Origin: Candidatus Iainarchaeum sp.
GTDB lineage: Archaea; Iainarchaeota; Iainarchaeia; Iainarchaeales; VGJJ01
Assembly: GCA_016699555.1 (NCBI GenBank)
Contig: CP064981.1
Coordinates: 1 to 64,000, forward strand
Direction of reading: 5' to 3'
DNA length: 64,000 nt
Both the position numbers and the translations under genes were made by a program. Positions within the stretch are counted from its first letter, which is position 1. Each line of letters opens with the position of its first letter. The notes below the pieces were generated by a model that saw only the letters and a list, made by a program, of their open reading frames with translations, did no database searches and was not told the DNA's origin. Below are positions 7,958 to 16,518 of this stretch, piece after piece.

Positions 7958-8414
7958 TCGTATCAACGAACGCGGACAGTTCCACGCGTTGGAAGTAATA
8001 GTCGTTTTCCTGGGATGGATGCTCCTATTGGCTGCAGCGTGGAACCACACGGCACAAATTACCACGCAACAAGCAAACCAATTCCTTCACGAAAAGGCAT
8101 TCGCACGCGCGCAAGCGCAAAGCCAAGCGCTCATCGAACAACATCACTTGAATCCCTGGAATGGGTGCACAGTATTCGATGATGCGAAAAAACGTACACG
8201 CGTCCATGTCATCGCAAAATCATGCTTGCAACAGCTCGCCCATTCGCCCGCGACCCCCGAGATCCATCGCGTGTACATGGGAACGCTGACGGGGAACGAA
8301 ACTTTCTACCAACAATCGACCACTTCAACCAACTGCGCAGGGATTGAGCGCATCATACGCATCCATGAGACGCAGGAAGTGGCACTACTAGGAGTGATCA
8401 GCTGTGCCGAATGA
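7890..8414 (+). CDS. Pilin-like protein with class III signal peptide
   Basis: About 174 residues. The leader ends in RINERG, followed by QFHALEVIVVFLGW: the archaeal class III pattern with Gly before the cut, Gln at +1, Glu at +6 and then a hydrophobic helix. The mature domain has cysteines that may form a disulfide. The only in-frame ATGs after the upstream gene are 7890 and 7899, giving an unusually long leader of about 30 residues. It overlaps the next gene by 11 bp. Confidence 0.65.
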   Translation: MQFMGWGIHLRRNWEGIPITTLSRINERGQFHALEVIVVFLGWMLLLAAAWNHTAQITTQQANQFLHEKAFARAQAQSQALIEQHHLNPWNGCTVFDDAKKRTRVHVIAKSCLQQLAHSPATPEIHRVYMGTLTGNETFYQQSTTSTNCAGIERIIRIHETQEVALLGVISCAE

Positions 8415-8721
8415 ACGAGGGATCTTTTGGGCGTTGGAATTAGGCATTGGGCTCCTCATCTTGAGCACGGCCATGCATGCATCTTCCATTCAACCCGCTT
8501 CGCATGCGCCCGAGCTGGCATTCCAGTTATGCTTGGACTTGCAAGAACTATGGATGCAAGGAGAAGACATCTCATTCCTTGCTGCGCCCCTTTTTCCTGA
8601 GAAGGAGATCGCCATTTCTCATAACGAAATGTTTCCTTCTGCGGAAAATAATGTCGTATGCCATGCGACGCGCATCCGCAATGGACTCATGGAAAGACAG
8701 TTCATTGCGATTGAATGGTAA
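8404..8721 (+). CDS. Small pilin-like protein
   Basis: A 105-residue protein with leader MPNERG then IFWALELGIGLLIL: an ERG cleavage-type motif, a Glu in the helix and a hydrophobic segment, hence a type IV pilin-like minor subunit. It overlaps the previous gene by 11 bp and converges on the pilin at 8702 with a 20-bp overlap of the 3' ends. Confidence 0.6.
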   Translation: MPNERGIFWALELGIGLLILSTAMHASSIQPASHAPELAFQLCLDLQELWMQGEDISFLAAPLFPEKEIAISHNEMFPSAENNVVCHATRIRNGLMERQFIAIEW

Positions 8722-9121
8722 TGCCTTCAGCGGTTCGCGTGATGATGAGTGATGAAAATGGCGGGTTGATCGAAACCTCCAGCGGCAAAGGACTGTGCGC
8801 GGTGAATTGTTTGGGATTCGCAAGCGCGGCATGGACCAATTGCAGTTCCAAGACGCCGCTGCCGGACGAGAATTGATATCCTGCGGCGTACGCCCACGCA
8901 TATGATGCGCTGCTCCCTGGCGCTTGAAATGCAAGCTCATGGAATATGACTTCCAGATTTTGGGCATGCACCTTTAGTTCCAGCGCCTGTTCCTGCAGCG
9001 CATAGGCTTGCATGAGGTGAGCGAATGCCGGCGTGAAAAGGGCTAACGCTCCCGCTAGGGCCGCCCAAATCAGCAGACTCTCGAGCGATACTTGCCCTTT
9101 CTGGGAAATGGTTAGATGCAT
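8702..9121 (-). CDS. Archaeal type IV pilin-like protein
   Basis: A 139-residue protein with the canonical archaeal leader: QKG followed by QVSLESLLIW, then a hydrophobic helix and a beta-rich mature domain. The KGQxSxE motif is the DUF361-type class III signal peptide cut by FlaK/PibD/EppA peptidases, one of which is encoded at 24245-25375. It lies just downstream of the very small pilin at 9128-9295. Confidence 0.8.
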   Translation of the reverse strand: MHLTISQKGQVSLESLLIWAALAGALALFTPAFAHLMQAYALQEQALELKVHAQNLEVIFHELAFQAPGSSASYAWAYAAGYQFSSGSGVLELQLVHAALANPKQFTAHSPLPLEVSINPPFSSLIITRTAEGITIQSQ

Positions 9122-9127
9122 TTGCGA

Positions 9128-9295
9128 TTACTCGATTTGGTCAATCTTCGCAAAGACATCCTGCGTCTTCTGATCCAGCTTTTGCACGCCGCTGGCCGAA
9201 GAGGATTGGAGCTGCGTGACGAGAAGCAATACCACTGCCACGACGGCAGCCATCACAATGATGAGTTCGATCGAGATTTGTCCCTTGGAATCCAT
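9128..9295 (-). CDS. Mini-pilin, 55 residues
   Basis: This short frame (MDSKGQISIELIIVM...) has a six-residue-class leader, a KG/Q cleavage site, +5/+6 Glu and a 20-residue hydrophobic helix, followed by only about 30 polar residues. Its N-terminus is very close to those of the mini-pilins at 25555 and 25838, so it may be a major filament subunit made almost entirely of the helical core. It is followed 7 bp later by the larger pilin on the same strand. Confidence 0.75.
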   Translation of the reverse strand: MDSKGQISIELIIVMAAVVAVVLLLVTQLQSSSASGVQKLDQKTQDVFAKIDQIE

Positions 9296-9388
9296 TCCAC
9301 CACCTCAGGCGGAATGTTTCCAAAAAAGGTTTAAAGCTAGGGAAAATTTTCAAAAAAAAGCAGTAATTGGCATCCTCGTCACGGGATA

Positions 9389-9395
9389 TTTATAG
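9389..9395 (+). promoter_or_regulatory. TATA box for the M50 protease gene
   Basis: TTTATAG lies 24-30 bp upstream of the ATG at 9419, as expected for leaderless archaeal transcription. This placement favours the 9419 start over the upstream frame start at 9404. Confidence 0.5.
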
Positions 9396-9418
9396 GGTTT
9401 TAGTTGCTCTTTCCTGTG

Positions 9419-9991
9419 ATGAACAACCGCGAACTCACGGATTTACTCATCAGCTGGATCACCCTCTCGGCAGCCTTCGCATTTGTCTTCTCGGGAGAAG
9501 GATTCAACCTCGTGGGATTCCTTCCCGCACTTGCGATCGCATCACTGGCAGTAGGAACGGGTTTCTTGCTGCACGAGTTAGCCCACAAATACACTGCCAT
9601 CCACTTCGGGGCCAAAGCCGAATATCGCGCATGGAATATGGGTTTGCTGTTTGCGTTAGTGGTGGCCGTCCTCGCACGCTTCATCTTCGCTGCGCCCGGA
9701 GCGGTCTACATCTATGGAAAGCACGTGACTGAAAAAGAAAATGGAATTATTTCGGTTGCAGGACCGGCCATGAATATTGTTATTGGAGTAATTGGCGTCG
9801 TGATTGGCGGAGTTTATGCCACGAGCCAAATAGGATTGGTCGCTCAAATCGTGGGGAGCATCAACCTCTACCTCGCATTCTTCAATTTGCTCCCATTCTT
9901 CATTTTGGATGGGGCAAAAGTATTTGCGTGGAATAAGCTGGTGTGGGCTGTCTTGTTCATTCCATTGCTTGGATTTTTGTTCTTTTTCTAA
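9419..9991 (+). CDS. Site-2-type zinc metalloprotease (peptidase M50)
   Basis: This 190-residue polytopic membrane protease has the zinc motif HELAH in the second helix and the second metal-site motif NLLPFFILDGAK (N-x2-P-x4-DG) near the C-terminus, both typical of site-2 proteases that cut within the membrane. It has about six helices. No PDZ or CBS domain is present. The start was chosen at 9419 from the TATA spacing. Substrate unknown. Confidence 0.85.
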   Translation: MNNRELTDLLISWITLSAAFAFVFSGEGFNLVGFLPALAIASLAVGTGFLLHELAHKYTAIHFGAKAEYRAWNMGLLFALVVAVLARFIFAAPGAVYIYGKHVTEKENGIISVAGPAMNIVIGVIGVVIGGVYATSQIGLVAQIVGSINLYLAFFNLLPFFILDGAKVFAWNKLVWAVLFIPLLGFLFFF

Positions 9992-10023
9992 AGGGTTAAA
10001 TAGCGGCAATTAACCATTGAAAT

Positions 10024-10653
10024 ATGCCTGGTAAGTTTGAGCCGTATTTACTTGGGGTAAAACATACAGAATACTTTGCAAAAGAAACCCAAGAAAAAAT
10101 TGATTCTCTTCCAGTTAGACGAATTGGAGTAGAGCTCACTCCTAGACTACTGCGCCATTATCGCGCGTCTGGACTTGGGCATTGGTTTTGGCATTTGCTC
10201 ATCAGAGGGTGTGAAGCAAAAGGAATTAAGCTTGTGCCACTTGTGCCAGCAAAATTCGAGAAACTAAATCCTTCCGTCATAAGGGCCGAGATGGCAAGAA
10301 TGGAACAAGATGGAAAACACAATCGGCTATCTGCATTAGTTGATGATGTCATGACTCGCGCTATGCAAAGAAAAGCAATTCGGGAGAATGTGGATATGAT
10401 CATCACAGGTTCTGTCCATGCCGCGCTTATGCGCAAAGACTTGCGTATCCCAAAATCAAAGTTTGACATTATTGATAAACGCGAGATCACTAAGAAGAAG
10501 ATGCTGAAAAGCGTAATGGCAACACGACGTTATCAAAGAGAAAGAAAAAATAGACCCAAACCAGCTCCAATAAGTCGAATAAAACGTGCGAGATTGCGAT
10601 TCCTGCACGTTACGGGAATTAGTAGATTATTCAAACGAAAGCCAGGCCGTTAA
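10024..10653 (+). CDS. TraB/PrgY-like protein (tentative)
   Basis: A 209-residue protein. The N-terminal pattern (GVKHTEYF ... IGVELTPRLL) and the later IITGSVHAAL echo the GxxH, VELxxxR and GxxH motifs of TraB-family proteins, a putative metal-dependent hydrolase fold. The match is by eye and weak. The C-terminus is very basic. The gene is more AT-rich than its neighbours. GTTAAATA about 30 bp upstream is a plausible TATA box. Its stop overlaps the convergent CDC48 stop by 4 bp. Confidence 0.5.
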   Translation: MPGKFEPYLLGVKHTEYFAKETQEKIDSLPVRRIGVELTPRLLRHYRASGLGHWFWHLLIRGCEAKGIKLVPLVPAKFEKLNPSVIRAEMARMEQDGKHNRLSALVDDVMTRAMQRKAIRENVDMIITGSVHAALMRKDLRIPKSKFDIIDKREITKKKMLKSVMATRRYQRERKNRPKPAPISRIKRARLRFLHVTGISRLFKRKPGR

Positions 10654-12902
10654 CCCACGTAATTGGGCTTGAATCCTTGTGGGGATTTGACTTGGCGGTA
10701 TTCCGCATAGGCTTCTTGCGCATCGGCCGAAACGGAAGAGACCGTTTTCGCGAGCAGCGTGTCGAAGTGCTTCTTGGTAATGGGAGAGGGTTTGAGGTCG
10801 TTCTCCTGCAACGCCGCTAACGCCGCTTCGCGAATGAGTCCCGCTAAGTCTGCGCCCGAGAATCCAGTTGTGCGCTTGGCGACATCCTGCAATGAAACGC
10901 CTTTTGCGAGTGGAACGCCGCGCGTGTGGACTTTGAGGATTTCTTCTCTGGCTCTTTCATCGGGCAGCTTGACTTCGATGATCTTGTCGATCCTTCCGGG
11001 ACGCATCAGGCCCGCATCGATCAGATCGGGGCGATTGGTGGCGGCGACAAAGACAACGTCTTTCATGGACTCAATTCCATCCAATTCGGTCAGCAACTGA
11101 TTGACCATGCGTTCGTTGACACCCGAGTCATTCCCATAGCCGCGCGCGGAAGCGACTGAGTCCAGCTCATCGAAGAATACCACCACAGGAGCCACTTGTC
11201 GCGCTTTCTTGAAGACTTGGCGGATTCCTTTTTCGCTTTCGCCGACCCACTTCGAAACGAGCTCAGGTCCTTTGATGGAGATGAAATTGGCTTGCGATTC
11301 GGTGGCAATGGCTTTCGCGAGCAAGGTCTTTCCCGTGCCAGGAGGACCGTATAGTAAGACGCCTCTTGGAGGGCGGATTCCCATTTCCTTGAATGCGCCC
11401 GGGTTCTTGAGCGGCCATTCCACGGCTTGCTTCAATTGGGCTTTGACGTCTTCGAGCGATCCCACGTCTTCCCACTTCACGTTAGGCACTTCCACCATGA
11501 CTTCGCGCAACGCAGAGGGTTGGATTTCCTTGAGCGCATCTTCGAAGTCCAGCTTCTTGACTTCCATCTTTTCCAATACTTCTTCGGGGATCTTCTCTTC
11601 TTCGAGATTGATTTCGGGCAAGTAGCGGCGTAAGGCTTTCATCGCGGACTCTTTGGCTAACGCAGTGAGGTCGGCGCCCACAAATCCATAGGTGATGTCC
11701 GCGAAGTGCTCCAAGTCCACATCCTTTGCGAGCGGCATTCCGCGCGTGTGGATCTGCATAATCTCCAATCGCCCTTCCTTGTCGGGGACACCAATTTCTA
11801 TTTCGCGATCGAATCTGCCCGGTCGGCGCAGGGCTTCATCGATGGAATTCACACGATTGGTGGCGGCGATGACGATCACATTCCCGCGGGCTTCCATCCC
11901 ATCCATCAAGGAAAGGAGTTGCGCCACCACGCGGCGTTCGACTTCGCCGATGACTTCTTCGCGTTTGGGTGCGATAGCGTCAATCTCATCAATGAAGATA
12001 ATGGAAGGCGCATGCTCATCGGCTTCCTTGAAAATCTGTCTTACTCTTTCTTCGGCTTCTCCTACGAACTTGCTCATGATGCTCGGCGCGTTCACGGAAA
12101 TGAAATGCGCTTGGGTTTCATTGGCAACAGCTTTTGCCAAAAGGGTCTTTCCCGTCCCGGGAGGGCCGTGCAAGAGCACTCCTTTTGGGGGTTCAATTCC
12201 CAGACGGCGGAATAACTCGGGATGGCGCATGGGCAACTCAATCATTTCGCGGACTTTCTGGACCTGATTGCCTAATCCCCCTACATCTTCATATGCAATG
12301 TGCGAAGCGCCCTCGATTTCCCCTTTCACGGGCTCGTCTTTCAATACGAATTGCGTGGCATCGGTTACTTTGACGATTCCGCGGGGATTGGTCTCAATCA
12401 CGCGATAGATGAAACCGCTTCCAAAGACGGTAATCCATACATTGTCCCCGCGCGTGAGTGGTCGACCGATGAATGTTTTTTTGAGAATACGTTCGTACCC
12501 CGAAGCGATAATGCGTACATCTTGTGTGGGGGCCAAAACGACTTTTTGGGCTTCCTTGACCTGCGAAGGACGCACCACGACTTTTTCTCCCAATCCCACT
12601 CCCGCGTTGTGGCGGATGAGGTTGTCCATGCGGATCATGTCCTTGCCCTCGTCTTCCGTGCGGGCAGGCCATACGATTGCGGCTGTTTTCTTGGTCCCTT
12701 CAATTTCAACGATGTCCCCTGATGTAATATTGAGGGCTTGCTTGGCCTTTCGGTCTAATGTCACGATGTTCCTTCCCACGTGCGTGGGGGAGGGCTCTTG
12801 GACCTTCAGGGAGACCTGCTTATTGCTCGCTGCGCCGTTCGAGACATTGGGAACGGAAGGCGGGCTATTGGGGTTTGGGGATGAAGGTGGGTTTCCAGCC
12901 AT
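10650..12902 (-). CDS. cdc48: CDC48/VCP-type AAA+ ATPase (VAT)
   Basis: A 750-residue double AAA+ unfoldase. It has a double-psi-barrel N-domain (about 28-190) preceded by a Pro/Ser-rich tail, a D1 module with GPPGTGKT (246-253) and FIDEIDAI (303-310), and a D2 module with GPPGTGKT (519-526) and a Walker B FFDELDSV segment. It acts as a hexamer that pulls proteins apart, often feeding the proteasome. All key motifs are intact and the length is normal for archaeal VAT. Expected to be constitutive. Confidence 0.97.
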   Translation of the reverse strand: MAGNPPSSPNPNSPPSVPNVSNGAASNKQVSLKVQEPSPTHVGRNIVTLDRKAKQALNITSGDIVEIEGTKKTAAIVWPARTEDEGKDMIRMDNLIRHNAGVGLGEKVVVRPSQVKEAQKVVLAPTQDVRIIASGYERILKKTFIGRPLTRGDNVWITVFGSGFIYRVIETNPRGIVKVTDATQFVLKDEPVKGEIEGASHIAYEDVGGLGNQVQKVREMIELPMRHPELFRRLGIEPPKGVLLHGPPGTGKTLLAKAVANETQAHFISVNAPSIMSKFVGEAEERVRQIFKEADEHAPSIIFIDEIDAIAPKREEVIGEVERRVVAQLLSLMDGMEARGNVIVIAATNRVNSIDEALRRPGRFDREIEIGVPDKEGRLEIMQIHTRGMPLAKDVDLEHFADITYGFVGADLTALAKESAMKALRRYLPEINLEEEKIPEEVLEKMEVKKLDFEDALKEIQPSALREVMVEVPNVKWEDVGSLEDVKAQLKQAVEWPLKNPGAFKEMGIRPPRGVLLYGPPGTGKTLLAKAIATESQANFISIKGPELVSKWVGESEKGIRQVFKKARQVAPVVVFFDELDSVASARGYGNDSGVNERMVNQLLTELDGIESMKDVVFVAATNRPDLIDAGLMRPGRIDKIIEVKLPDERAREEILKVHTRGVPLAKGVSLQDVAKRTTGFSGADLAGLIREAALAALQENDLKPSPITKKHFDTLLAKTVSSVSADAQEAYAEYRQVKSPQGFKPNYVG

Positions 12903-12944
12903 ACTATTACTACCTTGCAGCCTAAGAGCTTTTTAAGGTCATTT

Positions 12945-13766
12945 TTATGCCGAGGCTACATGCAAAGCAAGCGAGCCATTGGGGAGCGCGGCCGTTATCT
13001 CATCCAATGTCAACTCTTGCGCATGAGGGAGTTTCTTCTGCAACCATTTGAGATAGGACTTCGCCACCTCGGTCTTGGTCTTTTCCCCCGGAATGATTTC
13101 GGCAATGATAGAGCAGTGCTTGCGGATCGCCTCATAGGGACCGGACATGATGCGGTTGGCTTCTCCGGCTTTCTGGACGCCGATGCCCATCTTCATGGAG
13201 GGATCGAACCATTTCCTTTCGCCATAGATCATGAAAGCTCCTTTTCCCAAACTTTCTCCTGCAGGGGCTTTCTTGGAGACTTGTTCGTTTGAAACGGAAT
13301 ACACGCGCACCGAAAAAAGCCCTTTCTTCCATCCTGAGGCGAAGAGCGCAGCGAATGCCGCGGCATCTTCCATGTCTTCTTTCTTGGCGCGTGCCTTGCC
13401 TTCTTTCAATACACAGTGGGGCGCCCCATGGATGTCGGCGTGAAAATACCAATCCCTGTCTTCGAGGTGCTTCTTCACGAGCGCCTCATTGGAGTGCGCA
13501 TCCCTTCCGCCGACAACGAGCAAGCCGTGTCGCGTGTAGCACCAGTGGAATTTCTCGAACCATTCTTTCTTGCGCAAGAGTTGGGGGGATTTCTTTTGTG
13601 GAAGCGAGTGGTCTTTCTTCGCCAGCTCGGCGAGTTTGGACTGCACCTTCTGCATGCCCTCTTCCGCGCCCTTTATTTTTTGTTTGAGTTTTTTGGCTTG
13701 ATCGAAATAATGCAAGGCATTCTGTTGGGCCGTTTTAGAGAAATCGATGGCTATTTTCATCATCAT
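12945..13766 (-). CDS. Stand-alone NFACT-R domain protein
   Basis: About 273 residues. It opens with a coiled coil (about 10-55) and continues into the NFACT-R (DUF814) domain: FHWCYTRHGLLVVGGRDAHSNE and the DWYFHADIHGAPHCVLK segment are typical. Archaeal Rqc2/NEMF proteins usually carry an N-terminal NFACT-N part as well; here only the coiled coil plus R domain is present. NFACT proteins bind stalled large ribosomal subunits and mediate C-terminal tailing. The ATG overlaps the topoisomerase stop (ATGATGATG), so it is coupled to topA. Confidence 0.85.
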   Translation of the reverse strand: MMMKIAIDFSKTAQQNALHYFDQAKKLKQKIKGAEEGMQKVQSKLAELAKKDHSLPQKKSPQLLRKKEWFEKFHWCYTRHGLLVVGGRDAHSNEALVKKHLEDRDWYFHADIHGAPHCVLKEGKARAKKEDMEDAAAFAALFASGWKKGLFSVRVYSVSNEQVSKKAPAGESLGKGAFMIYGERKWFDPSMKMGIGVQKAGEANRIMSGPYEAIRKHCSIIAEIIPGEKTKTEVAKSYLKWLQKKLPHAQELTLDEITAALPNGSLALHVASA

Positions 13767-15883
13767 ACCTTTTTGGCGGTTGTTTTTCGGACGCGAGGTT
13801 TTGGCGTTGCAGGCGTACCCACTGGGGTTGCGGGCGCGGCCGCTTTCTCGGCCTGCTTCTTCTTCCATTCATCCTTGGAAGCGCAATTCATATTCAAGCA
13901 AATCTCGAGGTTAAATTTCTTCCCGCGGAGCTTGATCATGGGGGCCTTGCAAATAGGGCAATTCTTGTTGAGGCGCAGCAATGAGCCCTTTTGGGGAAGG
14001 GAGTAGGTCTGCTTGCAATTGGGATAATTCCCGCACCCCAAGAAACGCTTCCCGCTCGCAGCGGCCTTGCGGATGATGAGATTGCCTCCGTCCAAGGGGC
14101 AAATGGCCATAACATCTTGATGCATGAAGGCTTTGCGCAAATCGCTAGCGACTTCCATCTTGTGCAGCAAGAGCTGATCCAGCACCTCCAACAAGAGCTT
14201 GCGCGAATCGTCCACGACCTTTATTTTTTTCTGTTTCCCTTCCGCGACGCGATCCATTTCCTTTTCGAGCTCGGCGGTCATCTTGGGTTCCGTGACGATG
14301 TGACAGTGCTTCTCCAGCGAATCGATGACGGCGAATGCGATTTGGTTAGGCTCAATGCTTTTCAGCCCGGAAATGTAACCCCGCGCATAGAGCTTGTTGA
14401 TGATTTCCGCGCGCGTGGCTTTCGTCCCCAAATTATTCTCTTCCATGAGCTTGAGCAGCGCGGATTGGGAATAGCGCGCGGGCGGTTGGGTTTCTTTTCC
14501 GAGCAAATCCACTTTCAGGATGGGGATGAGCTCGCCTTCCTTGAGTTTGGGGAGAATGGTCTCATTCAATGCCGAATACGGATAGACCGCTTTCCAGCCC
14601 GCAAAGATGATGGTCTGCCCATTCGCGATGAAGGGCTCGCGATGGATATCGATTTCCACGGAAACATTCTCGGTCTGCGCATCATCCATGAACGTCGCGA
14701 GGAAACGGCGGGCAATCAACTCAAACACCTTCCATTCCCTTTCTCCCAAACTCTGAGGCGGGACGCGGGTGGGATGGATAGGGGGATGGTCCTTCGTTTC
14801 GGTTCCGCGCGAAGGATTCAATGGCTTCGCGAGGATCTGCTTGACGAATGGCGCGTAAGGCGCATGCGCGTTGAGGCTTTCCAAGAGCTCCTTGAGATTG
14901 AGCGATTCGGGATAGGCGGAACAGTCAGTACGGGGATAGGAGATAAACCCCTGCATGTAGAGGCTTTCGGCGATATTCATCGCCTGGCCGGCACTCATCC
15001 CCAGCGTTGTCGCGGAGCGCAAGAATTGGGTGGTGTTGAAAGGGATAGGGCGCGCGAGCGTGCGGGTTTTGGTCGAAATGCTTTTCACCAATCCTTCTTT
15101 GGCATCCTTTACTTTCGCATATACGCTGTTTGCTTTTACCTCTTCCCAGAATTTCCCTTCCTTATGCGCGGCTTCGAATTTGATCTTGTCTTTTTCAGAG
15201 TGGGCGATGATTTCCCAGTAAGGTTTCTTCTCGAATGCCAGTCTTTCTTTCTCGCGATTCACGATCAACGCCAGCACGGGGGTTTGAACGCGTCCCACGG
15301 AAATGAAATCCTTTCCCATGCGATTGCCCATGATGGAGATGTAGCGCGTCAATACGGCACCCCACACCAAATCAATCTCTCTTCGTGAGTCGGCGGAATC
15401 GGAAAGATTATAGTCCACGTCCACCAATTCGGCAAAACTCTTCTGCAATTCCTTGGGGGTCATGGCCGAAAAATAGGCGCGGTCCACTTTCGCGGAAGGA
15501 TTGGTTTGTTGGAGAATGCGCAGGGCTTCCACTCCAATGGATTCTCCCTCGCGATCGGCATCGGTCGCAATCGTGACCGTTTGGGCTTCTTTTCCGAGCG
15601 AGCGCAGCAAATGAGCGATCTCGAGTTCAGCGGGATTGTAGTCGATGGGGGCATTGACCAGTTCTTTCAAATCTGTGCCTTTCCAATAACTATATTTTTT
15701 GGGGAAATCGACTTCGACGATGTGCCCTTTGAGGGGGAGCACAATCGTTGGTTTCTTCTTGAATTCCAATTCGAAGTAGCGCGCCCTTCCATGGGCTTTC
15801 GTAATTACCTTCGAGTCTGCGAGGATTTGGGCAATCCTTTCTCCCGCAATGGACTTTTCGGCAATGATGATGTGCGCGGCCAT
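13763..15883 (-). CDS. topA: DNA topoisomerase I (type IA)
   Basis: A 706-residue type IA topoisomerase that relaxes negative supercoils through a 5'-phosphotyrosine. It has an N-terminal TOPRIM domain with Glu9 and DADREGE (108-114), a catalytic Tyr316 in QGFISYPRTD, and two C-terminal zinc-ribbon repeats (CPLDGG...CGNYPNC and CPICKAP...CLNMNC) followed by a basic tail. Full length. It is the first gene of a two-gene unit with the NFACT-R protein. Confidence 0.96.
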   Translation of the reverse strand: MAAHIIIAEKSIAGERIAQILADSKVITKAHGRARYFELEFKKKPTIVLPLKGHIVEVDFPKKYSYWKGTDLKELVNAPIDYNPAELEIAHLLRSLGKEAQTVTIATDADREGESIGVEALRILQQTNPSAKVDRAYFSAMTPKELQKSFAELVDVDYNLSDSADSRREIDLVWGAVLTRYISIMGNRMGKDFISVGRVQTPVLALIVNREKERLAFEKKPYWEIIAHSEKDKIKFEAAHKEGKFWEEVKANSVYAKVKDAKEGLVKSISTKTRTLARPIPFNTTQFLRSATTLGMSAGQAMNIAESLYMQGFISYPRTDCSAYPESLNLKELLESLNAHAPYAPFVKQILAKPLNPSRGTETKDHPPIHPTRVPPQSLGEREWKVFELIARRFLATFMDDAQTENVSVEIDIHREPFIANGQTIIFAGWKAVYPYSALNETILPKLKEGELIPILKVDLLGKETQPPARYSQSALLKLMEENNLGTKATRAEIINKLYARGYISGLKSIEPNQIAFAVIDSLEKHCHIVTEPKMTAELEKEMDRVAEGKQKKIKVVDDSRKLLLEVLDQLLLHKMEVASDLRKAFMHQDVMAICPLDGGNLIIRKAAASGKRFLGCGNYPNCKQTYSLPQKGSLLRLNKNCPICKAPMIKLRGKKFNLEICLNMNCASKDEWKKKQAEKAAAPATPVGTPATPKPRVRKTTAKKV

Positions 15884-15926
15884 GAGGAGACTAAGAGTAT
15901 AAGGGCATTTAACCTGAAGCCAACCA

Positions 15927-16406
15927 TCATTCCGAAAACAGTTTCTTCTGCAAGGGAATGGCGGGCAAGGAATTGGTCTTGCGCGTCTCCGAAAGAACGG
16001 CCATGGAGTTGATCTCTAAAATGCCGTCCAACTTCCCCAAGTCCTCGACCATTTTCTTGGCTTTGGGAAAATCGGGCACGAGCATCTTCAATACGAAATT
16101 ATGGCTCCCTAAGACGTGGGCGTATTCCAACACATAGTCCAATTCGGCGAATTTCTTTTCCAAAGAACCAATTTTGGCGGGATCGGCTTTCAGCAGGGCA
16201 TAAACGGGCTTGGAATAACCCAACGAGTCATAATTCAATTCCGCGCGCACCCCATGGATGAGATTCTGTCGCTTCAGGCGTTCGAACCGCTTCTTGATGG
16301 CTACATCCGTGAGTTTCGTCTCGCGCGCGATCTGCGAAAAAGAGGCGCGGCCGTCTTCCATGAGTCGCTGCAAGATGAGCTTGTCGATGCGATCGAAGGA
16401 AACCAT
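15927..16406 (-). CDS. Lrp/AsnC-family transcription regulator
   Basis: A 159-residue regulator with an N-terminal winged helix (FDRIDKLILQRLMEDGRASFS, then a recognition helix) and a C-terminal RAM/AsnC effector domain. The open frame begins earlier, but MVSFDRID at 16406 is the natural start: everything upstream is hydrophobic and unrelated to the family. Lrp-type proteins control amino-acid metabolism; the target here is not evident. Confidence 0.9.
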   Translation of the reverse strand: MVSFDRIDKLILQRLMEDGRASFSQIARETKLTDVAIKKRFERLKRQNLIHGVRAELNYDSLGYSKPVYALLKADPAKIGSLEKKFAELDYVLEYAHVLGSHNFVLKMLVPDFPKAKKMVEDLGKLDGILEINSMAVLSETRKTNSLPAIPLQKKLFSE

Positions 16407-16483
16407 ACCATGATAGAAGCAGCACAGAAATATAAGAGTTCGGATTCCAAACCACACCCATTTCGTAGGGTGGGTCCGAAATC

Positions 16484-16503
16484 CAGGTGGTTTTCACCAC
16501 CTG
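16484..16503 (-). terminator. Hairpin downstream of the DUF4139 gene
   Basis: A perfect 8-bp stem with loop TTTC lies 16 bp beyond the stop of the gene at 16519. A second, larger imperfect hairpin (about 16442-16484, outer stem GGATT/AATCC) follows it. No strong U-run follows, so these may be 3'-end stabilisers rather than a full terminator. Confidence 0.4.
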
Positions 16504-16518
16504 TCTGATTGAACGACT

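Noticed and set aside
13991..15388. 465-residue open frame on the plus strand
   Set aside because: It is antisense to topA, which is complete; composition is typical of a codon-bias shadow.
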